A stretch of DNA of 46,475 nt from a candidate division WOR-3 bacterium. Its GTDB lineage: Bacteria; Hydrothermota; UBA3072. Below are positions 32,788 through 42,039 of the stretch, piece after piece. The notes under the pieces were generated by a model. That model saw nothing but the letters and a program-made list of their open reading frames with translations. It ran no database searches and was not told the DNA's origin. The stretch covers positions 1 through 46,475 of the forward strand of contig JBDRZZ010000014.1 of the NCBI GenBank assembly GCA_039804165.1. Reading direction: 5' to 3'. Position 1 is the stretch's first letter; every line of letters starts with the position of its first letter. The position numbers were made by a program, and so were the translations under genes.

Positions 32788-32815
32788 ATGTTATCATTTC
32801 AGCCTTTTCTGTCAA
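32788..32815 (-). promoter_or_regulatory. Promoter of the small lipoprotein gene
   Basis: TTGACA (32815-32810) and TAACAT (32793-32788) are 16 bases apart. The -35 lies in the last codons of the CCA-adding enzyme gene. Confidence 0.55.
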
Positions 32816-34169
32816 GACCCCCAATTAATTTTCTTACAAACGAAATGGCTTCTTCTTTAGTTTTGATTTCTCCTTCCTCATATGCAATTTGGGCTTTTCT
32901 TAAAAGCTCTCCAAAGATAGGGCCAGGGGAGAGATTAAAAATCTCTATGAGGTCTCTTCCTCTTAAGATAGGCTCTCTCACTTTATCTTCTATTCTAAAA
33001 TAATACTCAATAATCTGTTTACAGATTTCTGTAAGAATTTTGTCTTCTTTCCCAACTGTTGCTAAATGATCTGCTATTGAAATTAAAGATAAACCTATGA
33101 CATCTCTGCCCAGCTCAAAGCATAATCTTCTCTTAGCTTTCTCTGTCACTTCTTGTTGAGCTCGTAGAAGGTGAATCCTCATATGATTTGCAATTAAATT
33201 GGAAATGTACTCTCTTTCTTCAGAAGAAAATTTAAGTTTTTCTCCTATCTTTTTGAACCAATCTGAAGCAAGCCTATCGTGACCATAAAAATGAACTTTA
33301 TCTTTTTCAATTTGCATTGTTTCTGGTTTTTTAATATCGTGAAGAAGAGCGGCAATTTTAATCTCGGCTTTCTTTTCTTCATAATACATTTCTGCTTTCT
33401 TTTTGAATTCTCCAAAAAACGAAAAATCTTTATCCAATATTTCAATCATTTTTAAGGTTAATATTGAATGCTCCAAAAGATTTTCTGAGATTTTACCACC
33501 TTTTATTTCCTTCATTTTTATAAAACCGGGGAATATTTCTTCAAAAACTTCAGGCATTATAGCAAGATGAGCCTGGGGGGCACTAAAGAGCATCATAAGT
33601 TCATAATGAATTCTTTCTTGTGGGGCTTCTGAGAGTTTATGTGCATATTCTTTAAATAAATCACTAGTATTTTCTTCAATCTCAAACCCAAAGAAGGCTC
33701 TAAAGCGTAGTCCACGAAGAATCCTGCAACTATCTTCAACAATATTTTTTCTTCCCAAAGCTCTTATGATTCCCTTTTCTAAATCTTTAACTCCATTAAA
33801 AGGATCTATGAATCTTTTGTCAATAAGGTTATAAGCCATAGCATTAATGGTAAAGTCTCTTCTCTTAAGGTCCTCTATGATTTCCATAGACTCAAGTCCC
33901 AATATATCAATATTTATATTTCCATTTATAACTCTAAATTCGTTTAAGTTTTTTTTCAACCTAAAATATCTACCCAAAGCCTTAGCGAAATCTTCACCTT
34001 TTCCACTGATTGCAATGTCAATATCATTTATTTCAAGACCCAGGAGAAGGTCTCTAAGCATACCACCCACAAGATAAACTTTCTTATTTGCCTTTTTGGC
34101 GTATTCCTTTATTTTCTTTAAAGGCTTTATCTTTTTAAGAGCCTCTTCAAGACTTTGTTTTTTTATCAT
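32799..34169 (-). CDS. cca: CCA-adding tRNA nucleotidyltransferase / poly(A) polymerase family
   Basis: This class II nucleotidyltransferase adds CCA to tRNA 3' ends. The 456-residue protein shows VYLVGGMLRDLLLGLEINDIDIAISG, with the catalytic DxD (DID), the RRDFTINAMAYNL motif and RILRGLRF, then a C-terminal HD domain (ALLHDIKKPETM, about 265-340). The two tRNA genes in this window lack encoded CCA, so such an activity is needed. CCA versus A-adding specialisation cannot be told from these motifs. It overlaps lnt by 23 bases. Confidence 0.9.
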   Translation of the reverse strand: MIKKQSLEEALKKIKPLKKIKEYAKKANKKVYLVGGMLRDLLLGLEINDIDIAISGKGEDFAKALGRYFRLKKNLNEFRVINGNINIDILGLESMEIIEDLKRRDFTINAMAYNLIDKRFIDPFNGVKDLEKGIIRALGRKNIVEDSCRILRGLRFRAFFGFEIEENTSDLFKEYAHKLSEAPQERIHYELMMLFSAPQAHLAIMPEVFEEIFPGFIKMKEIKGGKISENLLEHSILTLKMIEILDKDFSFFGEFKKKAEMYYEEKKAEIKIAALLHDIKKPETMQIEKDKVHFYGHDRLASDWFKKIGEKLKFSSEEREYISNLIANHMRIHLLRAQQEVTEKAKRRLCFELGRDVIGLSLISIADHLATVGKEDKILTEICKQIIEYYFRIEDKVREPILRGRDLIEIFNLSPGPIFGELLRKAQIAYEEGEIKTKEEAISFVRKLIGGLDRKG

Positions 34170-35655
34170 TTTTGTAAAAAACGAATAGAATTCCTATACA
34201 TATACATAAGAAGATCCACCCAAAGATATTTCCAATCTTAGTATATATTGTCTTTTCTTCAATTAGAGGAACTTTTCCCATAATAAAAGTAGATTTATAA
34301 ATCCGAGTCTTATAGATAACTCTACCATATGGATCTGAAATGAAAGAAATTCCTGTATTTGCGGACCTTACAATGCACCTTTTAAATACGATCGATTGAA
34401 AAGCTGCCATTTGAGCATGTTGGTATGGACCACTTGTTTCCCCAAACCATCCATCTTCCGTTATATTAACCAAAAGGTTTGCTCCTCTTTTAACGAACTC
34501 TCTTATAAGCTGTGGAAAGATTGCCTCATAACAGATATAAATAGAAAACTTAAGCCCATTTTCTCTGAAAACAGAGAAATCTTTTCCTGGGGTGTATTGC
34601 CCTTGACCCAAATCTATTTTTCTTAATATAGGAAGAACATCATCAAAAGGTAATCTTTCTACAAAAGGCAATAGATAAATCTTTCTATACTTTCCTTTAA
34701 TTCCTCCAGAATCAATAACAAAGGCTGCATTATAATAAAAAACCTCTTCCTGATTCTCTTCGCAATCAATCATCCCTGTAATAATACTACCTCGCTTTTC
34801 CATTGCAAGGTCATTAAAAAATTTTTCTATTTTATCTATAGGAGAAAAAGGGAAAGCGGTTTCTGGCAAGACATATAAGTCTGCATCCGGACTGTTTTCG
34901 ATTGTTTTCTTTATTTTAATCAATCTCTTAACTCTATCGCTTCTTTTTTCCAATGGTAATATATTAGGCTGAATAACCACAACTTTTTTATATCCAGAAA
35001 TTTCAAGTTTTTTGTTTAGCTGAATTTCCGAATAAAAAAAAGGTATTATTATAAAAGCTATAAAAACAAAAAGGCTTATAAAGACATTTTTTTTCTTTTT
35101 AAAGAGATCATCAAAGAGTAAATATAAAATAACATTTAGAGAAAGAACCCAAAAACTCACAAGAGGAAGCCCTCCAATGTCAGCGAATTGAATTAGTCTT
35201 ACAAGATTGCTTTGAGAAAAACCTATAGAGCCCCATGTAAAGCCCCAAACGGAAGAAAGACTTCTTAGAAATTCTAATCCGGAAAAGATAAAAGGAAAAA
35301 GGTATGTGGCTCCAAGTCTTTGGAGTTTTTTGTAAAGAACCCCAGCAATTCCAAAGAATAAAGAGAGATAACCAATAAGCAAAAATGAACCTAAAAAAAC
35401 TTGAAATCTAACTGTATTTTCCACTCTTGAAAGAGGAACCCAGTAAAGAAGAGTAAGAAAAAAAGTTCCTCCCATTATAAAACCTTTAAGGAAGGCCTTC
35501 CTCCCATCTTTAAGAGAATAAAAAAGAGGAAGGAAAGAAATCCAGGCTAAAAAGGAAAAATTAAAAGGAGCAAACGAAAGTGTTAATAAAATACCACTTA
35601 TAATTGGGAAAAAATAAAAAGGGATTTTTTGAAAATATTTTTCTATTTTACCCAT
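34147..35655 (-). CDS. lnt: Apolipoprotein N-acyltransferase
   Basis: Lnt adds the third acyl chain to lipoproteins in the inner membrane. The 502-residue protein has about six N-terminal membrane helices (about 10-205), a periplasmic nitrilase domain (about 220-470) with Glu in VLPETAFPF, Lys in GKYRKIYLLPFVE and the nucleophile Cys in IYICYEAIFP, and a final membrane helix. All three catalytic residues are visible. Likely substrates in this window are Pal, CpoB and the lipoprotein at 32285. It overlaps cca by 23 bases and starts 13 bases after the Gfo/Idh-like gene ends. Confidence 0.95.
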   Translation of the reverse strand: MGKIEKYFQKIPFYFFPIISGILLTLSFAPFNFSFLAWISFLPLFYSLKDGRKAFLKGFIMGGTFFLTLLYWVPLSRVENTVRFQVFLGSFLLIGYLSLFFGIAGVLYKKLQRLGATYLFPFIFSGLEFLRSLSSVWGFTWGSIGFSQSNLVRLIQFADIGGLPLVSFWVLSLNVILYLLFDDLFKKKKNVFISLFVFIAFIIIPFFYSEIQLNKKLEISGYKKVVVIQPNILPLEKRSDRVKRLIKIKKTIENSPDADLYVLPETAFPFSPIDKIEKFFNDLAMEKRGSIITGMIDCEENQEEVFYYNAAFVIDSGGIKGKYRKIYLLPFVERLPFDDVLPILRKIDLGQGQYTPGKDFSVFRENGLKFSIYICYEAIFPQLIREFVKRGANLLVNITEDGWFGETSGPYQHAQMAAFQSIVFKRCIVRSANTGISFISDPYGRVIYKTRIYKSTFIMGKVPLIEEKTIYTKIGNIFGWIFLCICIGILFVFYKNDKKTKS

Positions 35656-35668
35656 CTTTTGACAAACC

Positions 35669-36664
35669 TTAATCTATGTAAACTTCTCTATTTTCTTCAG
35701 AGGATCTATAAGCCGCATCTATTATTTTGGCAATCACAAAAGCCTCTTTCCATGTGTTATCAATTAAGCGCCTTTCTTTTAAGGAAGAAACAAAATTCTC
35801 AAGAAGAATTTTATATGAAACTTTTACCAGATCCCTTGGAAGTTTTGGTGTTATATCCACTACTTTATTTTCTTCTAACTTTTTTATTTTAAACGGATTG
35901 AGTAACGCAACGCCATCTCTACCATAAAGGTTAAAATAAGTAAAATCTTTTTCAAAAAGGAGAGTCCACCCTACTTCAAGTAATAAATACCTTCCATCTT
36001 TATAACGTAAAAACACTATTCCGGAATCTTCTATTTTCTCTGCTCTATGCAGCCCAGCGATAACAGAAGCTACATTATATCCAAAAATATATAGAACATA
36101 ACTTAAAATTTGTACTCCTAAGGTCATAATTGCTCCCCCACCAGACTTTAAAGGGTCTCTTCGCCAGCTTGTTGGTCTTTCTTCATGTAGAGGTCGAAGC
36201 CATCCTGCTTTAGCAAAGGAAAGTTTTCCTATCTCTCCTCCAATAACAATTTCTCTTAACTTCTCAATATCAGGCCTAAACTTTCCATTAAAAGCAGCCA
36301 TCAAAATTCTCTCTGAGGAATCCACCACATTTCCTAATCTTTTTACTTCGTTGGCGTCAAGACCGAGGGGTAGCTCGCAAAGAACATCTTTTCCATATTC
36401 AATAGCAGAAATAGCCATAGGTGTATGCAAATAATTTGGTGTTGCTATTATAACCGCATCAATTTCTGGATCCTCAAGCATCTTTTCAAAATCTAAAAAG
36501 ACCTTTTTTATCTTATATCTCTTTGAAATAACTTCTACCTTTTCCACATCAGACTCGCAGAGAGCCTCAAGAGAGAGATTTTCATTCTCCATTATGGCAG
36601 GTAGATAACCAATCTGCGCTACAGCTCCAGCTCCTACTAATCCTATTCTTATTTTATCTTCCAT
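35669..36664 (-). CDS. Gfo/Idh/MocA-family oxidoreductase-like protein
   Basis: A 331-residue protein with the N-terminal Rossmann fold GLVGAGAVAQIGYLPA and the DAVIIATPNYLH block, and the C-terminal alpha/beta domain of the Gfo/Idh/MocA family, which typically oxidises or reduces sugars with NAD(P). Two residues that usually act in catalysis differ: the EKP motif reads CELPLG (Leu for Lys) and the GxH motif reads LGVQILSY (Gln for His). It may bind the cofactor without the usual chemistry or belong to a divergent subgroup. It overlaps purN by 11 bases. Confidence 0.82.
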   Translation of the reverse strand: MEDKIRIGLVGAGAVAQIGYLPAIMENENLSLEALCESDVEKVEVISKRYKIKKVFLDFEKMLEDPEIDAVIIATPNYLHTPMAISAIEYGKDVLCELPLGLDANEVKRLGNVVDSSERILMAAFNGKFRPDIEKLREIVIGGEIGKLSFAKAGWLRPLHEERPTSWRRDPLKSGGGAIMTLGVQILSYVLYIFGYNVASVIAGLHRAEKIEDSGIVFLRYKDGRYLLLEVGWTLLFEKDFTYFNLYGRDGVALLNPFKIKKLEENKVVDITPKLPRDLVKVSYKILLENFVSSLKERRLIDNTWKEAFVIAKIIDAAYRSSEENREVYID

Positions 36665-37280
36665 TTGGCTCTAAAATAAAAACTTTATTATTTTCAATTC
36701 TTAATTTATTTTTTGAAAAGAGATCAATCGCTTCCGGATAAATTCTATGTTCTTCTTTTAAAATTCTCTCCGAGAGAGTTTCCACTGTGTCGTCTTGATA
36801 GACAGGCACAACAGCCTGAAGAATTATGGGCCCCCCATCTACATCCTCGGTAACAAAATGAACAGTAGCTCCAGAGAACCTTACACCATAATCTAAAGCT
36901 TTTTTTTGTGCGTTAAGTCCTTTAAAGGAAGGCAATAAAGAGGGGTGAATATTCATCATTCTCCATTTAAACTCTGAAATTAATTTTGTTTTAACTATTC
37001 TCATAAACCCAGCAAGGCATACAAGATCAACCTCATTTTCTCTTAAAATTTCTATATATTTATCCTCCGCCTTTCCTACTAAAACAGGTTTTTCGGTTTC
37101 AGGATCAATGTAATAGCTTTTGATTCCTGCTTTTTTTGCTCTTTCTAAGGCATAAGCTTCAGGATTATCAGAAATTACGACCACAACCTTAGCATCAATC
37201 TCTCCTTTTTGGCTTTTGTCAATAATAGCCTGAAGGTTTGAGCCTCTACCAGAAACCAAAACCCCAACTTTACAAGGCAT
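36654..37280 (-). CDS. purN: Phosphoribosylglycinamide formyltransferase
   Basis: PurN transfers a formyl group from 10-formyltetrahydrofolate to glycinamide ribonucleotide in purine synthesis. The 208-residue protein has SGRGSNLQAI (phosphate binding), NIHPSLLPSFKG with the catalytic Asn and His, GATVHFV and DVDGGPIILQ with the catalytic Asp. Length matches the family. No other purine genes are in the window. It overlaps its neighbours by 11 bases on both sides, giving a four-gene overlapped block with transglutaminase, ABC ATPase and Gfo/Idh-like genes. Confidence 0.95.
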   Translation of the reverse strand: MPCKVGVLVSGRGSNLQAIIDKSQKGEIDAKVVVVISDNPEAYALERAKKAGIKSYYIDPETEKPVLVGKAEDKYIEILRENEVDLVCLAGFMRIVKTKLISEFKWRMMNIHPSLLPSFKGLNAQKKALDYGVRFSGATVHFVTEDVDGGPIILQAVVPVYQDDTVETLSERILKEEHRIYPEAIDLFSKNKLRIENNKVFILEPNGR

Positions 37281-38007
37281 TCCTTGCCTCCAAAGTTAGT
37301 TTGAAATACACTTCTTCGAGAGTGGAAGTAGCTAATCCAATTCTTTTTTTAAGTTCATCCACCTTTCCTACTTCAATTAGTTTTCCAGCATCAATTACTC
37401 CGACTCTATCAGAAATTTCTTCTGCAAGGGGAAGAGAATGAGTAGAGATAAAAACTGTGGAACCATTTTTAACTTCTCTTTTTAAAACTTTCTTTACAAC
37501 ACTAATAGAATATGGATCTAAACCTACAAGAGGCTCATCAATAACTATAACGCTCGGATTATGAATTAAAGCTTGAATGAATATTACCTTTTGTCTCATT
37601 CCATGAGAGTAACCTGCCGAAGGAGAATCAATCCATTCTCCTATTTTAAATTCACTAAATAGATCTTCTATTTTTTCTTCTATTACTTTTTTTTCCATCC
37701 CATATAATCTTGAAACAAAGAAGATAAATTCTCTTCCAGTTAACTCAGGATAAATAAAGGGTTCGTCTGGAATATAAGCCATAATACTCTTTGCTTTTTC
37801 TGGTTCCTTTAGTAGATTAATCCCTTTTACGAAAATTTCCCCTTCAGTAGGTGCTAAAAGTCCTGTAATCATTTTGACTGTTGTGGTTTTTCCGGCTCCA
37901 TTTGGCCCAAGAAGCGTAAAAAGTTCTCCAGATTTAACTTGTAGATTTAATCTATCTACAGCTTTTATCTTCCCAAAAATTTTAGAAACGTTTTTAAGCT
38001 CAATCAT
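37270..38007 (-). CDS. ABC transporter ATP-binding protein (ABC-2 type)
   Basis: A 245-residue ABC ATPase with Walker A GPNGAGKTTTV (about 33-43), Q-loop region AYIPDEPFIYPELTG, signature YSHGMRQKV and Walker B VIVIDEPLVGLDP, and a switch His in FISTHSLPLAEE. The YSHGMRQ form is common in ABC-2 export systems and drug/lipid exporters. No permease gene is adjacent in the window, so the membrane partner must be encoded elsewhere. It overlaps the transglutaminase gene by eight bases. Confidence 0.9.
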   Translation of the reverse strand: MIELKNVSKIFGKIKAVDRLNLQVKSGELFTLLGPNGAGKTTTVKMITGLLAPTEGEIFVKGINLLKEPEKAKSIMAYIPDEPFIYPELTGREFIFFVSRLYGMEKKVIEEKIEDLFSEFKIGEWIDSPSAGYSHGMRQKVIFIQALIHNPSVIVIDEPLVGLDPYSISVVKKVLKREVKNGSTVFISTHSLPLAEEISDRVGVIDAGKLIEVGKVDELKKRIGLATSTLEEVYFKLTLEARNAL

Positions 38008-39412
38008 AATCTAAAACTGTTATTTGAAGTTTGTTTATCACTCTATAAAGTTTAGCTTGTGATTCAAAACCCCCATATTCTAATTTTATATGGGTAGGAT
38101 CAGCTATCACTTGCCCAAAAACGGGATCGGAAGAGACCCACTTTCCTCCTAAATAAGCCCCAACCCAGGCGTGATAATAAAATGCTCCATTAATGTAAAC
38201 GAGCCCAACTTCTACCCTTGCTGGAATTCCAGAGGCTTGGAGGAGGGCTACTGCAAGGGCTGCGTGTTCATTACAATCTCCCTCTCCAGAATTTAAAGCT
38301 TCAATTGGATCAGGTATAGAGAATGTTGGTTTATCTTCAAGTTTTTTATCAACGTAAGAGATTATTCTTTCTACAGCTTCAAGACCCCTTTTATCCCCAA
38401 CAACCTCTTTTGCTATCGTTTTTATTCTCTCATCATCGGATGGAATGAAAGGACTTGGCTTTAAGAACTCTTTTACCTCTTCTGGAATTAAAGAAGAACT
38501 ACCGGGTTGGATCTTCTTAATGGTAAGGATATTTCCATTAAGAGTTTGTCTATCATCTTCAATTCTTAACCCAGAAAGAGGAACCGAATCCAGCCGAACT
38601 TTAAGAAAGGAAATTTCCCTAGGATTTTTTATTTCTTTTTCCACTCTTATTGCATAAGAATCATATAATTTAAATCCCACAGGTTTTATATCTTTTTTTA
38701 TTAACCCTTTCTCTCTTTTCATCAGAAGGCCTATTGGTGATTCAGAACGAAGAAGTTCTCCTTTTTCTGTTACCCAGAATAAAACATCAATTCCTGATTG
38801 TTTTACCACATATTTTATAACAGGAATCCCATCTATTGTATCCTTTCCGGTTACGGAAACGGAGATATCAAACAAGGAATCTGAGGAAGGTAAAGTAGGG
38901 TCAAAAAATTTAAAATTTCCAATTTTACCTGTTTTAACTAATCCTTCTATTGTAGCAGGGAGATAAGAAGACTTTATTTCGTAAATGATTTTTCTTTTAA
39001 CTCCCCCGGAGGTAAATTCAACGATGAGGTTGTTACGTTCTCTTTTTCCAATTGCTTCAAATAGATAATTATCCGAGAACATTGAAAACTCAAAATCTTT
39101 TAGATTGTAAGAGAAATCTGCATTGGCAACAATTTTATACGTAACTTCTTTTTCCATTCCGCCAATTGGAGAGAGTTTCATATATGTTGTGGAATAAACT
39201 CTATAACCATCCTTTGTTGAATCAACTCTGGAAGCGAGATACCCAACTTTATAACCTTTAAGATAGATTCCAAAATATTCGGTTTTAGGGTCGTTTTCAA
39301 AAAGATTAGAAGATTGACTCTCCCTTTTTTCCAGATGATTTCTCTGGAATAAAATAATACCACTTCCTATTATTATAAGTATAATAGGTAGAAAAATTCG
39401 GATTTTACGCAA
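38000..39412 (-). CDS. Membrane-anchored transglutaminase-like protein
   Basis: A 470-residue protein with an N-terminal membrane helix (about 5-22), a long beta-rich N-terminal region, and a C-terminal transglutaminase-like domain (about 345-470). The Cys-His-Asp triad is intact: Cys in GDCNEHAAL (about 379), His in YYHAWVG (about 412) and Asp in SSDPVFG (about 427). Such domains usually act as proteases or peptide hydrolases. The start is TTG with AAGGAGA upstream. Its promoter overlaps the clpB stop. The partner ABC ATPase overlaps its end by eight bases. Confidence 0.85.
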   Translation of the reverse strand: MRKIRIFLPIILIIIGSGIILFQRNHLEKRESQSSNLFENDPKTEYFGIYLKGYKVGYLASRVDSTKDGYRVYSTTYMKLSPIGGMEKEVTYKIVANADFSYNLKDFEFSMFSDNYLFEAIGKRERNNLIVEFTSGGVKRKIIYEIKSSYLPATIEGLVKTGKIGNFKFFDPTLPSSDSLFDISVSVTGKDTIDGIPVIKYVVKQSGIDVLFWVTEKGELLRSESPIGLLMKREKGLIKKDIKPVGFKLYDSYAIRVEKEIKNPREISFLKVRLDSVPLSGLRIEDDRQTLNGNILTIKKIQPGSSSLIPEEVKEFLKPSPFIPSDDERIKTIAKEVVGDKRGLEAVERIISYVDKKLEDKPTFSIPDPIEALNSGEGDCNEHAALAVALLQASGIPARVEVGLVYINGAFYYHAWVGAYLGGKWVSSDPVFGQVIADPTHIKLEYGGFESQAKLYRVINKLQITVLDYD

Positions 39413-39430
39413 AAATTTCTCCTTTTTTGA

Positions 39431-39458
39431 AAAATAATCTTATTCAGGGTAAAGTCAA
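39431..39458 (-). promoter_or_regulatory. Promoter of the transglutaminase gene overlapping the clpB stop codon
   Basis: TTGACT (39458-39453) contains the last bases of clpB, including its TGA stop; TATTTT (39436-39431) is 16 bases further on. Expression of this block may thus be partly independent of clpB. Confidence 0.5.
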
Positions 39459-41821
39459 GAGCTTCTGAAGATAAAATTCTTATTTTCTGCATCTATAATA
39501 ACCTTCCCTCCCTTTATCTCTCCATCGATAATTTTAAGAGATAAAGGTGTTTCTATAAATTTTTGGATTACCCTTGCAAGAGGTCTTGCTCCAAAAGTTT
39601 TATCAAAACCTTTTTCTGCCAGCAAATCTTTTGCGGCTTCGGTTATTTCTAATTGAACATTTGATTCTTTTAGTCGCTCTGAAAGGTCTCCTATCATTAT
39701 GTCTGCAATTTTTTTTACATGAGATAAAGTTAAGGGTCTAAAGATTATTATGTCATCAATTCTATTTAAAAATTCAGGACGCATTTTAAGCCTTAACTGT
39801 TCATTAACTTTTTCTTCAAGTAGTTCATAATTATCTGCGAGATTTTGAATTATATCTGAAGCAATATTAGAGGTCATTATATTAACTGTATTTGCAAAAT
39901 TAACTGTTCTCCCTTTTCCATCTGTCAATCGTCCATCGTCTAAGACCTGAAGCAAGATATTGAAAACCTCTGGGTGAGCTTTTTCTATCTCATCGTAAAG
40001 GATCACACTGTATGGTCTTTTCCTAACAGCCTCTGTGAGATATCCTCCTTCTTCGTATCCCACATATCCTGGGGGGGCTCCTATTAGTCTTGCCACAGAG
40101 TGCCTTTCCATAAACTCACTCATATCTACTCTTATAAGAGCATCCTCAGAATCAAAGAGAGTTCTGGCGAGAACTTTTGCTACCTCTGTTTTTCCAACTC
40201 CCGTTGGTCCTAAAAAAATAAAAGAACCTATAGGTTTGTCTGGCTTTGAGATTCCTGACCTTGCTCTCCTTATCGCATCCGCTACAGATTTTATTGCATG
40301 TTCTTGATTAACAATCCTTTTATGCATCTCTGCTTCAAGATTTATCAATTTCTCTTTTTCTTTTTCGAGCATCTTACTCACAGGTATTCCCGTCCACTCA
40401 GAAACTATAAATGCAATATCTTCCTCTGTAATCGGTTTATCTAAAGAATGAGATACTCCCCATTTTTCTTTTTCTCTTTCATATTCCTCTCTTAACTTTG
40501 CTTCTTCTTCAATGATCTTATGAGCGCCCCGATGATCTCCTTCTTCTGCCAACTTCTTTGCTTCCTCTTGTAGATTTTTTATTTTCTCTTCTTTCTTTTT
40601 TAAATCTTCTGGAATGGCAGAACGTTCAAGTTGAAGTTTTGCACAAGCCTCATCGAGTAAATCTATTGCTTTATCAGGTAGATATCTGTCAGTTATATAT
40701 CTTTTTGAAAGCTTAACAGCATACTCAATCGCTGTATCATTTATTTTAACACCATGATATTTTTCATATGAATTTTTTAATCCTCTTAATATTTCTATTG
40801 CATCAGCGATTGAGGGTTCGCTAACCCATACGGGTTGGAATCTTCTCTCAAGAGCAGGATCTTTTTCTATATATTTTCTATATTCTGTAACTGTTGTTGC
40901 TCCTATTGTTCTTATCGCTCCTCTTGCGAGAAAAGGTTTCATCATATTAGAGGCATCCATCGCTCCCTCTGCAGCACCAGCTCCAACAACGGTGTGAATT
41001 TCATCTATAAATAGAATGAGCTCTTCTTTTTTCTTTTCTAATTCATCCAAAATTGCTTTGAGTCTTTCCTCAAACTCTCCTCTGAACTTTGTTCCGGCTA
41101 TAAGTCCGGCAAGATCGAGTTGTAATATTCGCTTATTTTTAAGTAATTCGGGAACTCTTTTTTCTCTTATTCTCTGCGCCAAACCTTCCACTATTGCAGT
41201 TTTTCCTACCCCTGCTTCTCCAATAAGAACAGGATTATTTTTTGTCTTCCTTATTAAAATTTGCATTACCCTTTGGATCTCTCTCTCTCTATTAATTACA
41301 GGGTCTCCTATTTCTTTTGTAATATCCCTAGTGTATCTCTCTAAAATTTTGTATTTGCTTTCCGCATCTCGATCTTCTATTCTTGATTCTCCTCTTACAT
41401 TTTTAAGAGAAGAATAGATTTTCTCTCTCGTTATACCCGAAGAAAGGAGGATTTCTCCTGCCTTCCCTGTGTCATCCGTTAATGCGAGTAATATATGCTC
41501 AGTTCCAATAAATCTGTCATTTAATCTACGAGCTTCTTCCCAAGCATTATCGAGAACCCTATTCGCAGAAGGGGATAGATAAATCTGATGAGTTCCATAT
41601 ACCTTAGGAAGTCTATCAAGAGCATCTAAAACTTTGTTTTTTATTAAATCAGTATTTAGTCCCATATCTTCGATTAAACGAGGAACAATCCCTTCTGGAT
41701 CATCAAGTAATCCATACAAAATGTGAAGGGGAGTCATTTCTGAATGACTAAATTTTGAAAGGGAAGATTGTGCAATAGAAAGAGCTTCCCTTGCTTTCTC
41801 TGTAAATTTGTCTTCTCTCAT
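39455..41821 (-). CDS. clpB: ClpB-like AAA+ chaperone with a short middle domain
   Basis: A 788-residue Clp ATPase. It has an N-terminal Clp-N domain (two repeats, about 3-145), D1 with GEAGVGKTA and ERRFQPVWV, a middle domain and D2 with [13 protein letters not shown] and [21 protein letters not shown]-like blocks. The middle domain between D1 and WTGIPVSKM is only about 60 residues ([20 protein letters not shown]...EKEKWG), half of that in typical ClpB. D2 reads [12 protein letters not shown] with no LGF/IGF loop for ClpP. It therefore looks like a disaggregase rather than a ClpC protease partner. The start is the ATG at 41821 with AGGAGGA upstream, preferred to the TTG one codon earlier. 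Confidence 0.88.
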   Translation of the reverse strand: MREDKFTEKAREALSIAQSSLSKFSHSEMTPLHILYGLLDDPEGIVPRLIEDMGLNTDLIKNKVLDALDRLPKVYGTHQIYLSPSANRVLDNAWEEARRLNDRFIGTEHILLALTDDTGKAGEILLSSGITREKIYSSLKNVRGESRIEDRDAESKYKILERYTRDITKEIGDPVINREREIQRVMQILIRKTKNNPVLIGEAGVGKTAIVEGLAQRIREKRVPELLKNKRILQLDLAGLIAGTKFRGEFEERLKAILDELEKKKEELILFIDEIHTVVGAGAAEGAMDASNMMKPFLARGAIRTIGATTVTEYRKYIEKDPALERRFQPVWVSEPSIADAIEILRGLKNSYEKYHGVKINDTAIEYAVKLSKRYITDRYLPDKAIDLLDEACAKLQLERSAIPEDLKKKEEKIKNLQEEAKKLAEEGDHRGAHKIIEEEAKLREEYEREKEKWGVSHSLDKPITEEDIAFIVSEWTGIPVSKMLEKEKEKLINLEAEMHKRIVNQEHAIKSVADAIRRARSGISKPDKPIGSFIFLGPTGVGKTEVAKVLARTLFDSEDALIRVDMSEFMERHSVARLIGAPPGYVGYEEGGYLTEAVRKRPYSVILYDEIEKAHPEVFNILLQVLDDGRLTDGKGRTVNFANTVNIMTSNIASDIIQNLADNYELLEEKVNEQLRLKMRPEFLNRIDDIIIFRPLTLSHVKKIADIMIGDLSERLKESNVQLEITEAAKDLLAEKGFDKTFGARPLARVIQKFIETPLSLKIIDGEIKGGKVIIDAENKNFIFRSS

Positions 41822-41849
41822 CAATCCTCCTAAAAATAGTTTTAGATAA

Positions 41850-41877
41850 ATTATATTATCTATAATAATTATGTCAA
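41850..41877 (-). promoter_or_regulatory. Promoter of clpB
   Basis: TTGACA (41877-41872) and TATAAT (41855-41850) are perfect consensus boxes 16 bases apart. No CIRCE-type inverted repeat or sigma-32-like sequence was seen in the 30-base leader. Confidence 0.75.
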
Positions 41878-42039
41878 CGGGAAAGTGTTAATTATTCTAA
41901 GGTATTTAATTAGGTTATTTTACAAGTCTCTTATTTATTCATAAAGGCTATTTAGGTAATATATTTAGCCTCAAAAACTTATTAGTCTTATTGGTAATAG
42001 AGAAATTAAAATTAGATAAGTTCTTGCTTATAAATTTCC
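41878..42039. other. Intergenic region without a recognised gene
   Basis: AT-rich spacer between the C1 protease stop and the clpB promoter. A weak 5-bp inverted repeat (GGCTA at 41946-41950 with TAGCC at 41966-41970) might be a poor terminator for the protease gene; nothing else is supported. Confidence 0.3.

Noticed and set aside
41946-41970. Inverted repeat GGCTA/TAGCC as terminator
   Set aside because: Only five pairs with a long loop and no clear T-run; noted under the intergenic entry but not called as a terminator.
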